This document shows positions 18,401 to 28,859 of a DNA stretch of 29,324 nucleotides, piece by piece. Each line of letters begins with the position of its first letter. Positions within the stretch are counted from its first letter, which is position 1. Location of the stretch: NCBI GenBank assembly GCA_032718475.1, contig JAUCBJ010008686.1:1-29324 (forward strand). The letters are read 5' to 3'. The DNA comes from Nemertoderma westbladi. Taxonomy: Eukaryota > Xenacoelomorpha > Nemertodermatida > Nemertodermatidae. The notes under the pieces were generated by a model. That model saw only the letters and a list, made by a program, of their open reading frames with translations, was not told where the DNA came from and searched no databases. The translations under genes and the position numbers were made by a program.

Positions 18401-19644
18401 AACACAGAAGTGATTTTGGGAACGACAGGCCTAATTATCTCAGGCTCATCAACTATTGTAGGGAGTCTTTGAACCTTAATACTTTGGGCTGTAGGTTCTG
18501 TACTACCTAAGTCTGTGCTAGCTAGTTGTCTTCTGACAGCTGGGGGCAAATCAGGCAGTTTATGACGGTGAGATGTTTTTCTACGCCTGCTTAGACGAGA
18601 TCTATTTCCTCCGCCTTCGGGATCGGTGGTTTCGCTTTCCTCCGATGATGTGTATCCTTGGCGTTTTGGAGTAGATCGTCTCATCCTCTGCATTCGACTA
18701 GCAGTTAGATGTTTATTTATGTAGTCTTGCGTCTCTTGCAGATTTTCCAACTCCAGTTGGGCAGTCTCCTCAGACGCTCTCCGTTCTGCTTCTGCCACTG
18801 CCTTTGCCATTGCCGCTGCCGCCTTTCTTTCTGCTTCTGCTACCGCTGCCTTTCCTTTTGCTTCTACATCCGCTGCCTTTCTTTCTGCTTCTACTTCTGC
18901 CGCCGCCTCTGCTGCTTCTGCTTCTGCCGCCTTTACTGCTGCTGCCTTTCGGTTCTCTATCTGTTTTTTCTTTATTTGTTCTTCTTGGACTCTAACGAGG
19001 CGGAGTTTTTCATCACGTTTAGCTTGTTCTGCAGCTAACATTTCCGCATCGATTGCGTCCAACACAAGCTTGGTTCCTTCACTATTAGGGCGAAGTCCAG
19101 ACAGTCGTCTCCTCAACTCTTCGTCTCCTATGAATCGCTGATAGTCTGACAGATATATGTCAATGGCGTCTCTAGTTCGCAGCTTCTCTGCGGCCGTTAA
19201 TTCGCTTTCCACTTCGCTTTCCACTTGAGAAGAAGTGGCGTCGGCTGATTCTTCATAGGTTGGCCGCTCATCATAAACCGTATCCGCCATCTTCGCTCCG
19301 CGTTCGGGTGTCCGCTCAGCAGTGTCCGAACTACTGGAGCTATCGGGACGCTGAGAACTAGGTTCTTGGCTAGGATGTTGCTGCGGTTTGACAGCTGCTT
19401 CTTGATCCCGCTTGACTTGGGCGCAAGTGCCGATGATAGACCTACGCTGTTCTACTAGCCTAGGGTCTGACACTACTACTGTAGGGGTGGCCTTTCTTTC
19501 AATAGTAGGTGACTTAGACTTGGATCTGGGATGTTCTATACTTTGATCTTGGTCACAGATCCTTTTAATACGCTGTCTAAGTCTAATACTCATTCTAACA
19601 CTTTCTAAGACACTATCTGACAGTGATTGGGTTGCGTCTGACAT
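15493..19644 (-). CDS. BEL/Pao-type Gag-protease polyprotein, polymerase deleted
   Basis: 1383 codons without a stop. Residues 1-150 are Ser/Glu-rich and disordered-looking; about 195-310 is an Ala/Glu/Lys-rich coiled coil; 310-600 is a low-complexity linker with a second short helix near 500-545. A DUF1759-type Gag core starts near 627 (KFNGDEMKWLPFNEYY) and runs to about 800. Zinc fingers: CALCDGPHRLSAC, then a perfect CCHC knuckle CYNCLRSGHQRRTC (C941, C944, H949, C954) and CAKCGAKHH (960-968). An aspartic protease of the DUF1758 type follows, with catalytic DSG at 1084-1086 inside NALLDSGSTGTFID. After GWYFTGP and an acidic linker, the frame reaches W1277 of the QWRHCLGTINPADIASRG block, which in BEL/Pao lies beyond reverse transcriptase and RNase H, and stops soon after. 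Cleavage of Gag by the protease is inferred from the family. The unbroken length suggests coding selection or recency. Confidence 0.88.
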   Translation of the reverse strand: MSDATQSLSDSVLESVRMSIRLRQRIKRICDQDQSIEHPRSKSKSPTIERKATPTVVVSDPRLVEQRRSIIGTCAQVKRDQEAAVKPQQHPSQEPSSQRPDSSSSSDTAERTPERGAKMADTVYDERPTYEESADATSSQVESEVESELTAAEKLRTRDAIDIYLSDYQRFIGDEELRRRLSGLRPNSEGTKLVLDAIDAEMLAAEQAKRDEKLRLVRVQEEQIKKKQIENRKAAAVKAAEAEAAEAAAEVEAERKAADVEAKGKAAVAEAERKAAAAMAKAVAEAERRASEETAQLELENLQETQDYINKHLTASRMQRMRRSTPKRQGYTSSEESETTDPEGGGNRSRLSRRRKTSHRHKLPDLPPAVRRQLASTDLGSTEPTAQSIKVQRLPTIVDEPEIIRPVVPKITSVLETPVLPELNSKFPLHSTTLPVPGGAVQENIPVQIAEREIKNLSPVVPRQPATMLATPASAVEWVEEGRRGMNLLLGQMQETVHQLKGTVREGRAELQEVQQSIALERDKLVNIQKGIPIPPVTLCQPVRSEVLHAQGVEPTRIYTASEVETPIANPIKGDYRPVINDIPYRPDNDPRNLYTDNSILNNTMAQESFTRQMARTEARQAVKVGEIVKFNGDEMKWLPFNEYYKDSIQNSVLSNGEKLRFLIKCLEGPPKLMALKFIGHPDGLRQVWDTLNIRYGNKDNIAKYLYAKLVAPRHFLSSGIIEFSDEIQEICRQLDWLGKSHEYQSSMVIGAVVSTLPKGGVCTRWDKKVLYMNEQQRRSPTMADLMSFLDSEVKLQLIRQSREKTSENKVSEKPVSRRRIIPVCYTDDGESQASQEEDSGKDTAKSYYDNKTYKDVSKYKSRISDRREQVTTTPPTSPKRIHGRKPEERTRVHNVTQGKVSDIKPKCALCDGPHRLSACAEFLKKSPVDRRTVLWNKRLCYNCLRSGHQRRTCYSDVKCAKCGAKHHILLHSEFERDNPSQVSEPELHVQFSDVNDTDQGSEWEGFYTDEFSDANESCYLINTAVYRALTYEKDINDEFPQTTFAKQPSWKAPASNVGIREFPVVQVRVHGLNKSYIVNALLDSGSTGTFIDQELAEDIFAGQPKFRTKLNMSGIMPVWKSTLTADYYVGELSTPQDKLGAQSIRSVKMVAIKNFATTQADLYNWDEDECIQHLEIPRFQTDYPGVQILIGQNAHEALEPLEKRPAQPQPLQTYAVRTRVGWYFTGPSRRTLKERLPQQQVYQVKGEVESSDVDDPTEGTPYSSDNDDINSNVDQWRHCLGTINPADIASRGATPQELIDTPGWLGGSDSLSKEEEKWPPHLTTAEIRQAKGAEKVTQQLNRPASRLCLLERDRKLSKNYGRQDTLPTTTSLIRQISRDSIT

Positions 19645-21710
19645 GTTTGTTTACACAGTTGAATGCCTACGGCTATAAATACAGTCAAAGTAAGTCTAGT
19701 AATTCAGTATCACCGTTAGCCTAACAATTAATTACCGATACTGCTACTCAGTGTAGCGTGATATATATATAATATATTAGAATACCGGTATGCTTATAGT
19801 ATATATATAAGTATTAGTACAGACTAGATTTGTCACAGAGTACCGGTATATAATTTTAGCACAAATATATATAAATATATATAATAAGCCTATGGTAAGT
19901 ACCGGTATGTCAATTATTTTTTAGAATAATTGAATTTCTGAATATTTTAGGGTTACTTGGTTACTTTAACTTACTTTATTACCGTTATTTAAGCAGTAGT
20001 CCAACTGATAGTGAGACCTAGTTGTTGTATGGCAGGCCTATTATTTATAAATCGTTTGATTTGATTTATAATATTTATATACCCGTTTATATGGGTTTTT
20101 GTCAATATTTGAAATAAATGTTATTATTTCTGGGGGAGTCACTACACAGAAGCTGTACGCTCTCAGTGAAGTGCTATTTATGGGACACTAAAACAGATAA
20201 TTCTAATTTACCTAAGTTACTTAATACTACAAATTACTTACGATACGGGTGAGATTAAATCTCTAGTTAAACACAACAAAAATATTACGTACGAAATTTT
20301 TAGGGTAATTTTACAGGAAGTCTACAAACCAGCCTAACAAAGGGTTAGAATTCTGGTTATTACAACGGACAGGGTACTACGGTATTTGAAATAATAAGTA
20401 GTAGTAAATATACTGTACTGTCCAGATAGGAAAATACCACCGCCTGACGACCTATAACCGTATCGCTATAGGTACTACGTTATGTATCACGGATTGTTCC
20501 TACCCAGAAGCTAATAGAGCTAACGAATGTGCCTATCAACCACTTTACAACACAAATATACTGCCTACACTAATTACTTCGGAAAGCACTGTACACTAAA
20601 CCCTAAATTAGGTACAAGTACCGGTATAACAAATAATCAGTAGTTAAATATACTTGAACAGTTAAAAGAACCACGGCATCTGCTGGAGTGACCGAAGCAC
20701 AAAGTCGTCAGTCTTTACCTACGCCAAGCAGCCCTGATGTAGTACCGGGGTTAGTTTAACTATAACGGTATGTATAACAAGCACAATTACTGTAGGAATA
20801 AACTTGGGGACATGAATGTTGCGAATAATCGCATAAACTCTGAATAATAAATATTACGCTACCCGTACAGAATACTCAAACAAATACAAACCAAACGCTG
20901 GCAGACTACTATTAAGCCTAAACAAACTACAGTATGTGCAGATTCTGAAACTGTTAGTTAGTATGCGTTCTAACACGGTAGTACGACTTACTCTTTAAGA
21001 GGGGATTGACCTTACCGCTTATGGCTGCCCCAACTTACTAACGGCACTTGATCAGACCAACTCTACACACGCAGCAATCCCTTCAGACCCAAAAATAGCC
21101 AGACAACAATCCAGCCTACAAATATTTGAGTAATAACTATTACGGTACCTGAACAGACCACACAAACAAACACAGGCTAAAACACTGGCAGACTACGATC
21201 AAGCCTAAATAAACTACAGTATATGCAGACTCTGAAACTGTTAGTTAGTATGCGTTCTAACACGGTAGTACGACTTATTCTTTAAGAGGGGATTGACCTT
21301 ACCGCATATGGCTGCCCCAACTTACTAACGGCACTTTATCAGACAAACTCTACACACGCCGTAATCTCTCCAAACTCAACAACAGTCAGACAGCAGCTCA
21401 GCCTACAATTATCTGAACAATCTGAGCAGGGTCACACGCCTTCTGCTCAATATTAGCCTACTAGGAAATAAAACCGACAGAAATAGGTAAAATCTCAATA
21501 AAAATTCAGGGCTGCAGTCCCTGATTAAGTACTAAGACCTACCAGTATACAATAATCAAATCGAATAATACTAAATGTACTTGTACAGCAGTACCGGTAC
21601 CGGTGATGACAGTTAGGCCTACTGACCTACAAAGTACCGGTTCAGTTTTACCAGTCACTACGGTATTTTGCAACCTTATTGCCTACTGCAATAAGATTAT
21701 AAACTGTTAC
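19645..21710 (-). other. Long 5' leader of the retrotransposon with a 286-bp tandem duplication
   Basis: 2.07 kb separates the 5' LTR from the Gag start codon. Two tandem copies lie at 20841-21126 and 21127-21415, with the best-conserved core ctgaaactgttagttagtat...ggctgccccaacttactaacggcac. No long frame is present. By position it may hold packaging and dimerisation signals, but nothing proves this. The palindrome accggt recurs through the leader. Several short upstream ATGs would precede the Gag start. Confidence 0.7.
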
Positions 21711-22952
21711 TGTTCGCGCTTTTGAAGACCTTTAGCAGTTTAACCTGCCAAAATTTATATGTCTTTTAGTTAATTAAAACCACTTTAGCATACGACAATA
21801 TTTTATGCTAATACGCAAAACACTAGCCGAAGTCAGCCCATGCGCGATCATTCACCCGATGGATCTACACCCGGGAGACTGAATTCGGATGCTTAAATTT
21901 TATTATTGCAGTGTAAGGTTGCAGTGTATACCTACTGTATTATTCGATAGATCGTTAATAATTAATCTCTGACAGATATTATTGGCTTTCGGGAAATATT
22001 AACAGTTCCTTTAGGACGTGGCGCTTTATCTATTTAAACAGAACTAAGACTTATACTAAAACGCAACGATACTGCTTATGATTGAAGTATAAAGCGTATT
22101 CTTTAGGAAATACTTTGTTACCAATCACAATCATACACACTATTCTGCCGACCGTCAGTATATTTGATCACACATAAAGAGAGCAGCAATTGACTCACGT
22201 AGGGTCTGCTAAATAACATTGGATTCAATACACACCACATTAATATAAATCGCAATTGTTATGTATAGCCGGTCTCTCTAACCTGTAGTGTATCAAGAAA
22301 ATTGGGAATTTGGGTGATTTATCCGTATTATCCAAAGAGCAATATTTCCATCAACAAATAGGTACAATTAATAACTGACGGTAAAATAACAGTACAAACA
22401 ATATGATTAATGCAATTAAATTAAGTGAGCATGTTAATTAGTGAGTTATTGAGATTAGTTAGGTAACAGTTTATACTTTCGATAATTTAAGCAGTTTTAC
22501 TAGAGTTTCTAGAGCCGGTGTTTCTGGCTTAGACAGCAATAACAACAAAGTATCAAGTAAAAACAGTAAGACTGAACACTCTCCTTATGATCGGCCGAAA
22601 AGCTACACGTCGACAGGAAAAATCGCTCTGATTGGCTCAAGCCAAACAAAGAACCATGCGTCCAATGGCTGTTTCCATGTCAGCAACCAGCTGTTAGATG
22701 TCGTAATATGAATCATCACGGCTAAGCTGTGAAAGGTAGTTGGTGCATTGCAGGTTTTTTGCCTTACCATGTCCGCCAAAACACGTATATAGCAGAATGA
22801 CTTTTATGTCCGTTAAAACACCTGTAACGGTACCTTGCGGGCGAGGGGAATATATATACAGTTAGAGAACCTTTTTAGAGTATTCCAGCGCCTGGGGGGA
22901 AACTGGATTGCGAAGCAAAAGGGGCCAGTTATATCCCACAGAAGCTTTTACA
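21711..22952 (-). repeat. 5' LTR of the BEL/Pao-type element
   Basis: 1242-bp partner of 11111-12357, bounded by the same TGT...ACA ends and followed on the right by the AATTG target duplication. It should hold the promoter for minus-strand transcription of the element; candidate TATA-like sequence is plus-strand aatatatatacag near 22850. The same AATAAA signal is present (plus-strand tttatt at 21898-21903). Confidence 0.93.
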
Positions 22953-22957
22953 AATTG
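22953..22957. repeat. Target-site duplication AATTG (right)
   Basis: Exact match of 11106-11110, immediately outside the right LTR end ttttaca. The empty site would read ...tacttattaaattgtgctcattc. Confidence 0.88.
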
Positions 22958-23692
22958 TGCTCATTCATTTTTAATTAATGGAGGTTTTTAACCATCCGGC
23001 CGACAAACCACACTTTTGCTCACAGGTCGTTGTAAGACAAGGCATCAATATAACCCCAGTGATCCCATACCCTCTCTTGTTGTGGACTATTACTATATCA
23101 TTGTACAAGCTGCGGACCTGCACCCCCCCCCCCCCTCCCCCCCCACCCATTATAATGTGTTGTAGTCATCCACCCAACCCATTGCGTAACTCAGAATTAA
23201 ACTCCACACAGCACAGCCCATACCTGCCATTGCTTTCATAACGCCACATCGCCAAGTGGAGATTCAATTGTGGCTGTTATTTTCTGATAATCGCTGTGAA
23301 TTATTATAATCATAAGATTGACAACACAGTGTTGTGGTAGTGTACCAGTACCAGAGTGTTGTGGTAGTGTACCAGTACCAGACTGAGTCTTGTAATAGGA
23401 CCCACTAACAACTCCGGGCACGTTCTGAAATAAAGCCTCTGGAATATTATTAAATTATTCACTAGAAAGCCAGTATCAATATAAGTCTGCCCGACAGCGG
23501 TTGTGATTATAGCTGACTGATTTTTTCGTGGAATATTGGATTGAACGAAGACAGATAATAACTATCAAATTCGTAGGTGTGCACAGTAAGAAGTCCTAAC
23601 GTCTTTCTAATAAAGTTCCTTACATTTCCTTAGGTATTCACTTACTTATTCACTTACTTATTCTAATTTCTTGGGAAGACTTTAGTAAAGTT
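22958..23692. repeat. Repeat-rich stretch: C-tract and 27-bp tandem pair
   Basis: No gene is supported. A C-rich tract (13 C, T, 8 C, A, CCC) spans 23123-23148. Around 23328-23381, agtgttgtggtagtgtacc followed by agtaccag occurs twice in tandem (27-bp units). Positions 23271-23312 (ggctgttattttctgataatcgctg and following) and 23572-23640 (cgtaggtgtgcacagtaag and following) recur at 24441-24480 and 24366-24437. Confidence 0.7.
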
Positions 23693-24058
23693 TCGGCACC
23701 TATGTCGGCACCTGAGTCGGCACCTGTGTCTGCACCTGTGTCGGCACCTATGTCGGTACCTGTGTCGGCACCTATGTCGGCACCTGTATCGGCACCTATG
23801 TCGGCACCTGTGTCTGCACCTATGTCGGCACCTGTATCGGCACCTATGTCGGCACCTGTGTCGGCACCTATGTCGGCACCTGTGTCGGCACCTCTGTCGG
23901 CACCTATGTCGGCACCTGTGTCGGCACCTTATCTGCACCTGTGTCGGCACCTAAGTCGGCACCTATGTCGGAACCTATGTCGGCACATGTGTCGGCACCT
24001 GTGTCGGCACCTCCGTCGGCACCTGTGTCGGCACCTCTGTCGGCACCTCTGTCTGCAC
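23693..24058. repeat. 12-bp minisatellite, about 30 units
   Basis: Tandem units of gtcggcacctrt, with A and G tending to alternate at the variable base so that a 24-bp higher-order unit appears in the first half. It keeps long frames open on both strands (Ser-Ala-Pro-Met/Val one way, Arg-His-Arg-Cys the other) only because the period is a multiple of three and the unit has no stop. Variants include tctgcacct and cggaacct. It is flanked by two copies of a 70-bp direct repeat (23572 and 24366). Confidence 0.92.
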
Positions 24059-24365
24059 AGCGTCTACGTCCGAACACATTCTCTTCTAACCCAATTTTGG
24101 CAGCAAGAAGCCCTAACGGTCTCTAATTATAATAATTTAAACAATAAATTATTGTTTTAGATCGACAATTTTAAATTAATTCATTGAATATTGTTGTCTA
24201 ATTTTCTAAGAAAAATGTGGCCTTGGGACGTTAGTATGCACGTACGTTAGGGAAATTTAGGGAATTAATTAAATTAGTGTATGTTAATGGATGAGGCCGT
24301 TGTCGATGTCGCATGTCGATTACCTTATAATAACTTCCAAATTCAGTGCGGGGTGCGGGCAATAA

Positions 24366-24480
24366 CGTAGGTGTGCACAGTAAGAAGTCCTAACGTATTT
24401 CTAATAAAATTCCTTACGTTCCTTACTCATTCCTTACTTGCGGCTGTTATTTTCCGATAATCGCTGTAAATTATTATAAC
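24366..24480. repeat. Second copy of the minisatellite-flanking repeat
   Basis: 24366-24437 matches 23572-23640 (cgtaggtgtgcacagtaag, agtcctaacgt, tttctaataaa, ttccttac). 24441-24480 matches 23271-23312. The two modules are adjacent here but about 260 bp apart in the first copy, so a rearrangement or an insertion separates them there. Confidence 0.8.
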
Positions 24481-24599
24481 CTAGGCTTTAACTGGTTTAA
24501 ATAACGGCTATAGCTTACAAACCTATGGTATGATATGGACGTGGTGTCCTGTGTGATCTGCAGACATCCTACAGAGCACATGGAGCATTACACACACGG

Positions 24600-25650
<1,051 letters not shown>

Positions 25651-26015
25651 TGTATTTTTCGTTCCACCAGACAAGCACCAAAAATGATTGTTGCGTTACC
25701 ACAAATTATTTTTAACGAGTTGTATCGTGATCAGCGACCTTGAAAATCGGTACAGCTTCAGAATTACCAAACCCAAGGCAAAATTTAACAGTTTATAATT
25801 TTGTGCTATTTGTACTTTTCGTTCTGGGGCACCAGAATGGCACGAAAAATGGGTTTGCTTTACCAGAAATATTTGTAACTAGTTTCATCGTGATCAGCGA
25901 CATCGAAAACCCGTATACCTTCAGAATTATCAAACCAAACACAACATTTTTTAGTTTGACATTTTTTTTACTTATAATATTTTGAGTTTGCAGCTATTAG
26001 TATATAGAGTAGTAG
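25651..26015. repeat. Dispersed repeat, copy A, with 163-bp internal period
   Basis: Matches 28223-28605 in the same orientation from ccaccagacaagca through ttgagtttgcagct. Internally, cgtgatcagcgac occurs at 25726 and 25889, giving a degenerate 163-bp tandem period. The family is not recognised; the only open frame is short and not protein-like. Confidence 0.85.
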
Positions 26016-26487
26016 TGTAGTATATAATCTTTTAACGCTTTTTTATATTTTATTTTACGCTTTTGCATATATCAAGCAATGAGGCGAATGTATGTACGGG
26101 AAATACAGCACATATAATGCGATGAATGGAAAAACGGCAGGCGGTTATATGAGTCGTGTTGTTAATATGACCCTCCACCCACACACTTATCAGGAGTTCG
26201 CCGAATATATAAGAAATATTTAATTACAATTTTAACTAATTATATAATCTCGATTACTGAAAAACAAGTTAAGTGTTTCAAAACAGAAAGACAAGGGTTG
26301 CACTATATGAATGGAAATATCCGGGCCCAGTTGTACTAGACTCTCAACATCTAATTGTTATAGTGTAGTAGTTAGTAATATATTATTGTTATTACCATTA
26401 TACTCAAAAAATAATCTGACAGGCAACTATTTTACCAAAAACAAACGCCCTTGTGATCCAATTAATATGAAACACGATTTACCAATG

Positions 26488-26584
26488 GACTATATAACGG
26501 CACTTAACTCATTATATAACGACTTTTCTACTGGCTATATAACGATATTCCAACGGGCTATATAACGGCACTTAACTCATTATA
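26488..26584. repeat. 68-bp tandem pair (ctatataacggcacttaac)
   Basis: Two copies of gctatataacggcacttaac-type sequence, at 26488 and 26556, with a partial copy (ctatataacgatattcc) between. They border the 9-bp array directly. No coding potential. Confidence 0.75.
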
Positions 26585-26600
26585 TCATTACATTGCATTA

Positions 26601-27836
26601 CGTTGCTCATTGTTGCTCATTGTTGCTCGTTCTTGTACTTTATTATTGCTTGTTATTGCTCATTGTTGCTCGTTGTTGTTCGTTGTTGCTCATTGTTGCT
26701 CGTAGTTGCTCATTGTTGCTCGTTCTTGTACTTTATTATTGCTTGTTGTTGCTCATTGTTGCTCGTAGTTGTTCGTTGTTGCTCATTGTTGCTCGTTCTT
26801 GTACTTTATTATTGCTTGTTATTGCTCATTGTTGCTCGTTGTTGTTCGTTATTGCTCATTGTTGCTCATTGTTGCTCGTAGTTGTTCGTTGTTGCTCATT
26901 GTTGCTCATTGTTGCTCGTTGTTACTCATTATTGCTCGTTGTTGCTCATTGTTGCTCATTGTTGCTCGTAGTTGCTCATTGTTGCTCGTTCTTGTACTTT
27001 ATTATTGCTTGTTATTGCTCATTGTTGCTCGTTGTTGTTCGTTGTTGCTCATTGTTGCTCGTAGTTGTTCGTTGTTGCTAATTGTTGCTCGTTGTTACTC
27101 ATTGTTGCTCATTGTTGCTCGTTGTTGCTTATTGTTGTTCGTTGTTGCTCATTGTTGTTCGTTGTTGCTCATTGTTGCTCGTTCTTGTACTTTATTATTG
27201 CTTGTTATTTCTCATTGTTGCTCGTAGTTGCTCATTGTTGTTCGTTGTTGCTCATTGTTGTTCGTTGTTGCTCATTGTTGCTCGTTCTTGTAATTTATTA
27301 TTGCTTGCTGTTGCTAATTGTTGCTCATTGTTGCTCATTGTTGTTCGTTGTTGCTCATTGTTGTTCGTTGTTGCTCATTGTTGCTCGTTCTTTTACTTTA
27401 TTATTGCTTGTTGTTGCTCATTGTTGCTCGTTGTTGCTCATTGTTGTTCGTTGGTGCTCATTGTTGCTCGTTCTTGTACTTTATTATTGCTTGTTATTGC
27501 TCATTGTTGCTCGTAGTTGCTCATTGTTGTTCGTTGTTGCTCATTGTTGTTCGTTGTTGCTCATTGTTGCTCGTTCTTGTAATTTATTATTGCTTGCTGT
27601 TGCTAATTGTTGCTCATTGTTGCTCATTGTTGTTCGTTGTTGCTCATTGTTGTTCGTTGTTGCACATTGTTCATCGTTCTTGTACTTTAATATTGCTTGT
27701 TGTTGCTCATTGTTGCTCGTAGTTGTTCGTTGTTGCTCATTGTTGCTCGTTCTTGTACTTTATTATTGCTTGTTATTGCTCATTGCTGCTCATTGTTGCT
27801 CATTGTTGCTCGCTGTTGGTCATTGTTGCTCGTTGT
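26601..27836. repeat. 9-bp unit array with higher-order structure
   Basis: About 1.24 kb of 9-bp units of the type gttgctcat, gttgctcgt and gttgttcgt, punctuated by about eleven copies of a ttcttgtactttattattgc spacer at irregular intervals of roughly 70-200 bp. A segment of about 285 bp is duplicated (27180-27390 and 27465-27680, sharing the rarer variants ttgtaatttatt and gctgttgctaatt). All three plus frames stay open over long distances because no unit contains a stop; the Leu/Val/Ala/His/Cys/Ser translations are not evidence of a protein. The plus strand has almost no A-rich or C-rich units, so strand asymmetry is extreme. Confidence 0.93.
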
Positions 27837-28222
27837 GCATTTTAGCACCTACCAACTATGGGAACAGCTACGGATATAATTACGCGTGATATTTATAATT
27901 TACCTGGAGGTATCAGTCCCCCGCTGCTGCTACCACCTAAAATACAATAAATAGTAATTCTATAAATTAAATAGAAGAGCACGAAATCTTGTTCTCTTAA
28001 TCAGCCTAATATTTAGCCTTATTCGTATTTCAGATTTGCCAGGAATGGCTATGGCTAATTAATTAGCTGCGAAGGATAAATAGAACTTCGCAATGTGAGA
28101 AAGTCAATTTCAGATCACTTAATTCAATATCAATATCGGAAAATGTTTTTCCCTTATGGACTCCTATTTTACCTTTAGCAATAGCAATTAATACTTTCGA
28201 TACCTGGGATATTTCTAGTATC
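27837..28222. other. Intergenic stretch, nothing recognised
   Basis: AT-rich sequence between the 9-bp array and copy B of the dispersed repeat. No open frame, RNA or repeat could be assigned. Confidence 0.5.
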
Positions 28223-28605
28223 CGTATTTATCCGTCCCACCAGACAAGCAGCAAAAATGATAGTTGCGTTAGCACGAATGATTTTTTACGAGTTATATCG
28301 TAGTAATCAGCGACTTTGAAAACCAGTATAGATATTTATAACCAAAGTCAAAATTTAACACTTTATAATTTTGTGCTACTTGTAGTTTTCGTTTTGGGGC
28401 ACTTGAATGGCACCAAAATGGGATTTGCACATGCACATACCAGAAATATTTATAACTAGTGTCATCCTGTTCAGCGACATCGAAAACCCGTATTCCTTCA
28501 GAATTATCAAACCAAACACAACATTTTTCAGTTTGACATTATTTACTTATAATATTTTGAGTTTGCAGCTATATATATATATATAGAGATGCTATATATA
28601 GAGTA
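28223..28605. repeat. Dispersed repeat, copy B
   Basis: Direct-orientation partner of 25651-26015, with the same gacatcgaaaacccgta...ttcagaattatcaaacc core, several small indels, and an (AT)n expansion at its right end (28571-28585). The two copies bracket the 9-bp array. Confidence 0.85.
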
Positions 28606-28859
28606 GACTCAAACTTTTTGGACAAAAATAAAAAAATTGACAGTGGAAAATGTCAAAATTGAGAAATTGTGAAAAATCTTGTTTTATATACAGAATCATG
28701 AATATCAGATAATGGTCCCCTTAATATTAGAAATCAATTTTAACAATGACGAGCCTTGGAAAAGCTAAAACAAAGAAAACTTGCGATTCTTTGCCTGCCT
28801 CTTATGGTGGAATTTCACAAGATGGGTACGATGCAGTGGGTGAAACAAATTGACGGAAG
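28606..28859. other. Sequence left of the diverged LTR, nothing recognised
   Basis: A short AT-rich stretch without a supported feature. It directly abuts the third LTR; no similarity to the leader of the complete element was seen. Confidence 0.45.

Larger units (their letters stand above)
11111..22952 (-). mobile_element. Non-autonomous BEL/Pao-type LTR retrotransposon with accessory ORF
   Basis: An 11.84-kb element on the minus strand: 5' LTR (22952-21711), leader, Gag-protease ORF (19644-15493), AT-rich region, accessory ORF region (13874-12436), 3' LTR (12357-11111). Near-identical LTRs plus the AATTG duplication show a complete, fairly recent insertion. BEL/Pao affiliation rests on the Gag core of the DUF1759 type, the DUF1758-type aspartic protease and the WRH-NPADIASRG block that follows RNase H in this superfamily. 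Reverse transcriptase, RNase H and integrase are absent on all frames, so mobilisation would need enzymes in trans. I could not find a TGG-starting primer-binding site after the 5' LTR (the minus strand reads GTAACAG there) nor a long polypurine tract before the 3' LTR (only TGGGAGCGG). Confidence 0.88.

Noticed and set aside
18709-19038. A Cys/Phe-rich plus-strand ORF
   Set aside because: It is the antisense of the Ala/Glu/Lys coiled-coil codons of Gag, which lack the codons that would produce antisense stops.
22978-23241. An 87-codon plus-strand ORF through the C-tract
   Set aside because: It has no family similarity and part of its length is a poly-Pro run from the C-tract.
23693-24058. 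A CRISPR-like array
   Set aside because: Units are directly adjacent with no unique spacers and the DNA is eukaryotic; it is a minisatellite.
23693-24160. A Ser-Ala-Pro-rich repeat protein, and its antisense Arg-His-Arg-Cys frame
   Set aside because: The period is a multiple of three with no stop in the unit, so open frames arise automatically; there is no start context or non-repeat domain.
25740-25985. An 81-codon ORF in the dispersed repeat
   Set aside because: It is not preserved in copy B, which has frame-changing indels; no protein features.
26593-27889. Several Leu/Val/Cys-rich membrane-like proteins
   Set aside because: All three plus frames are open over the same 9-bp array; this is a composition effect, not coding.
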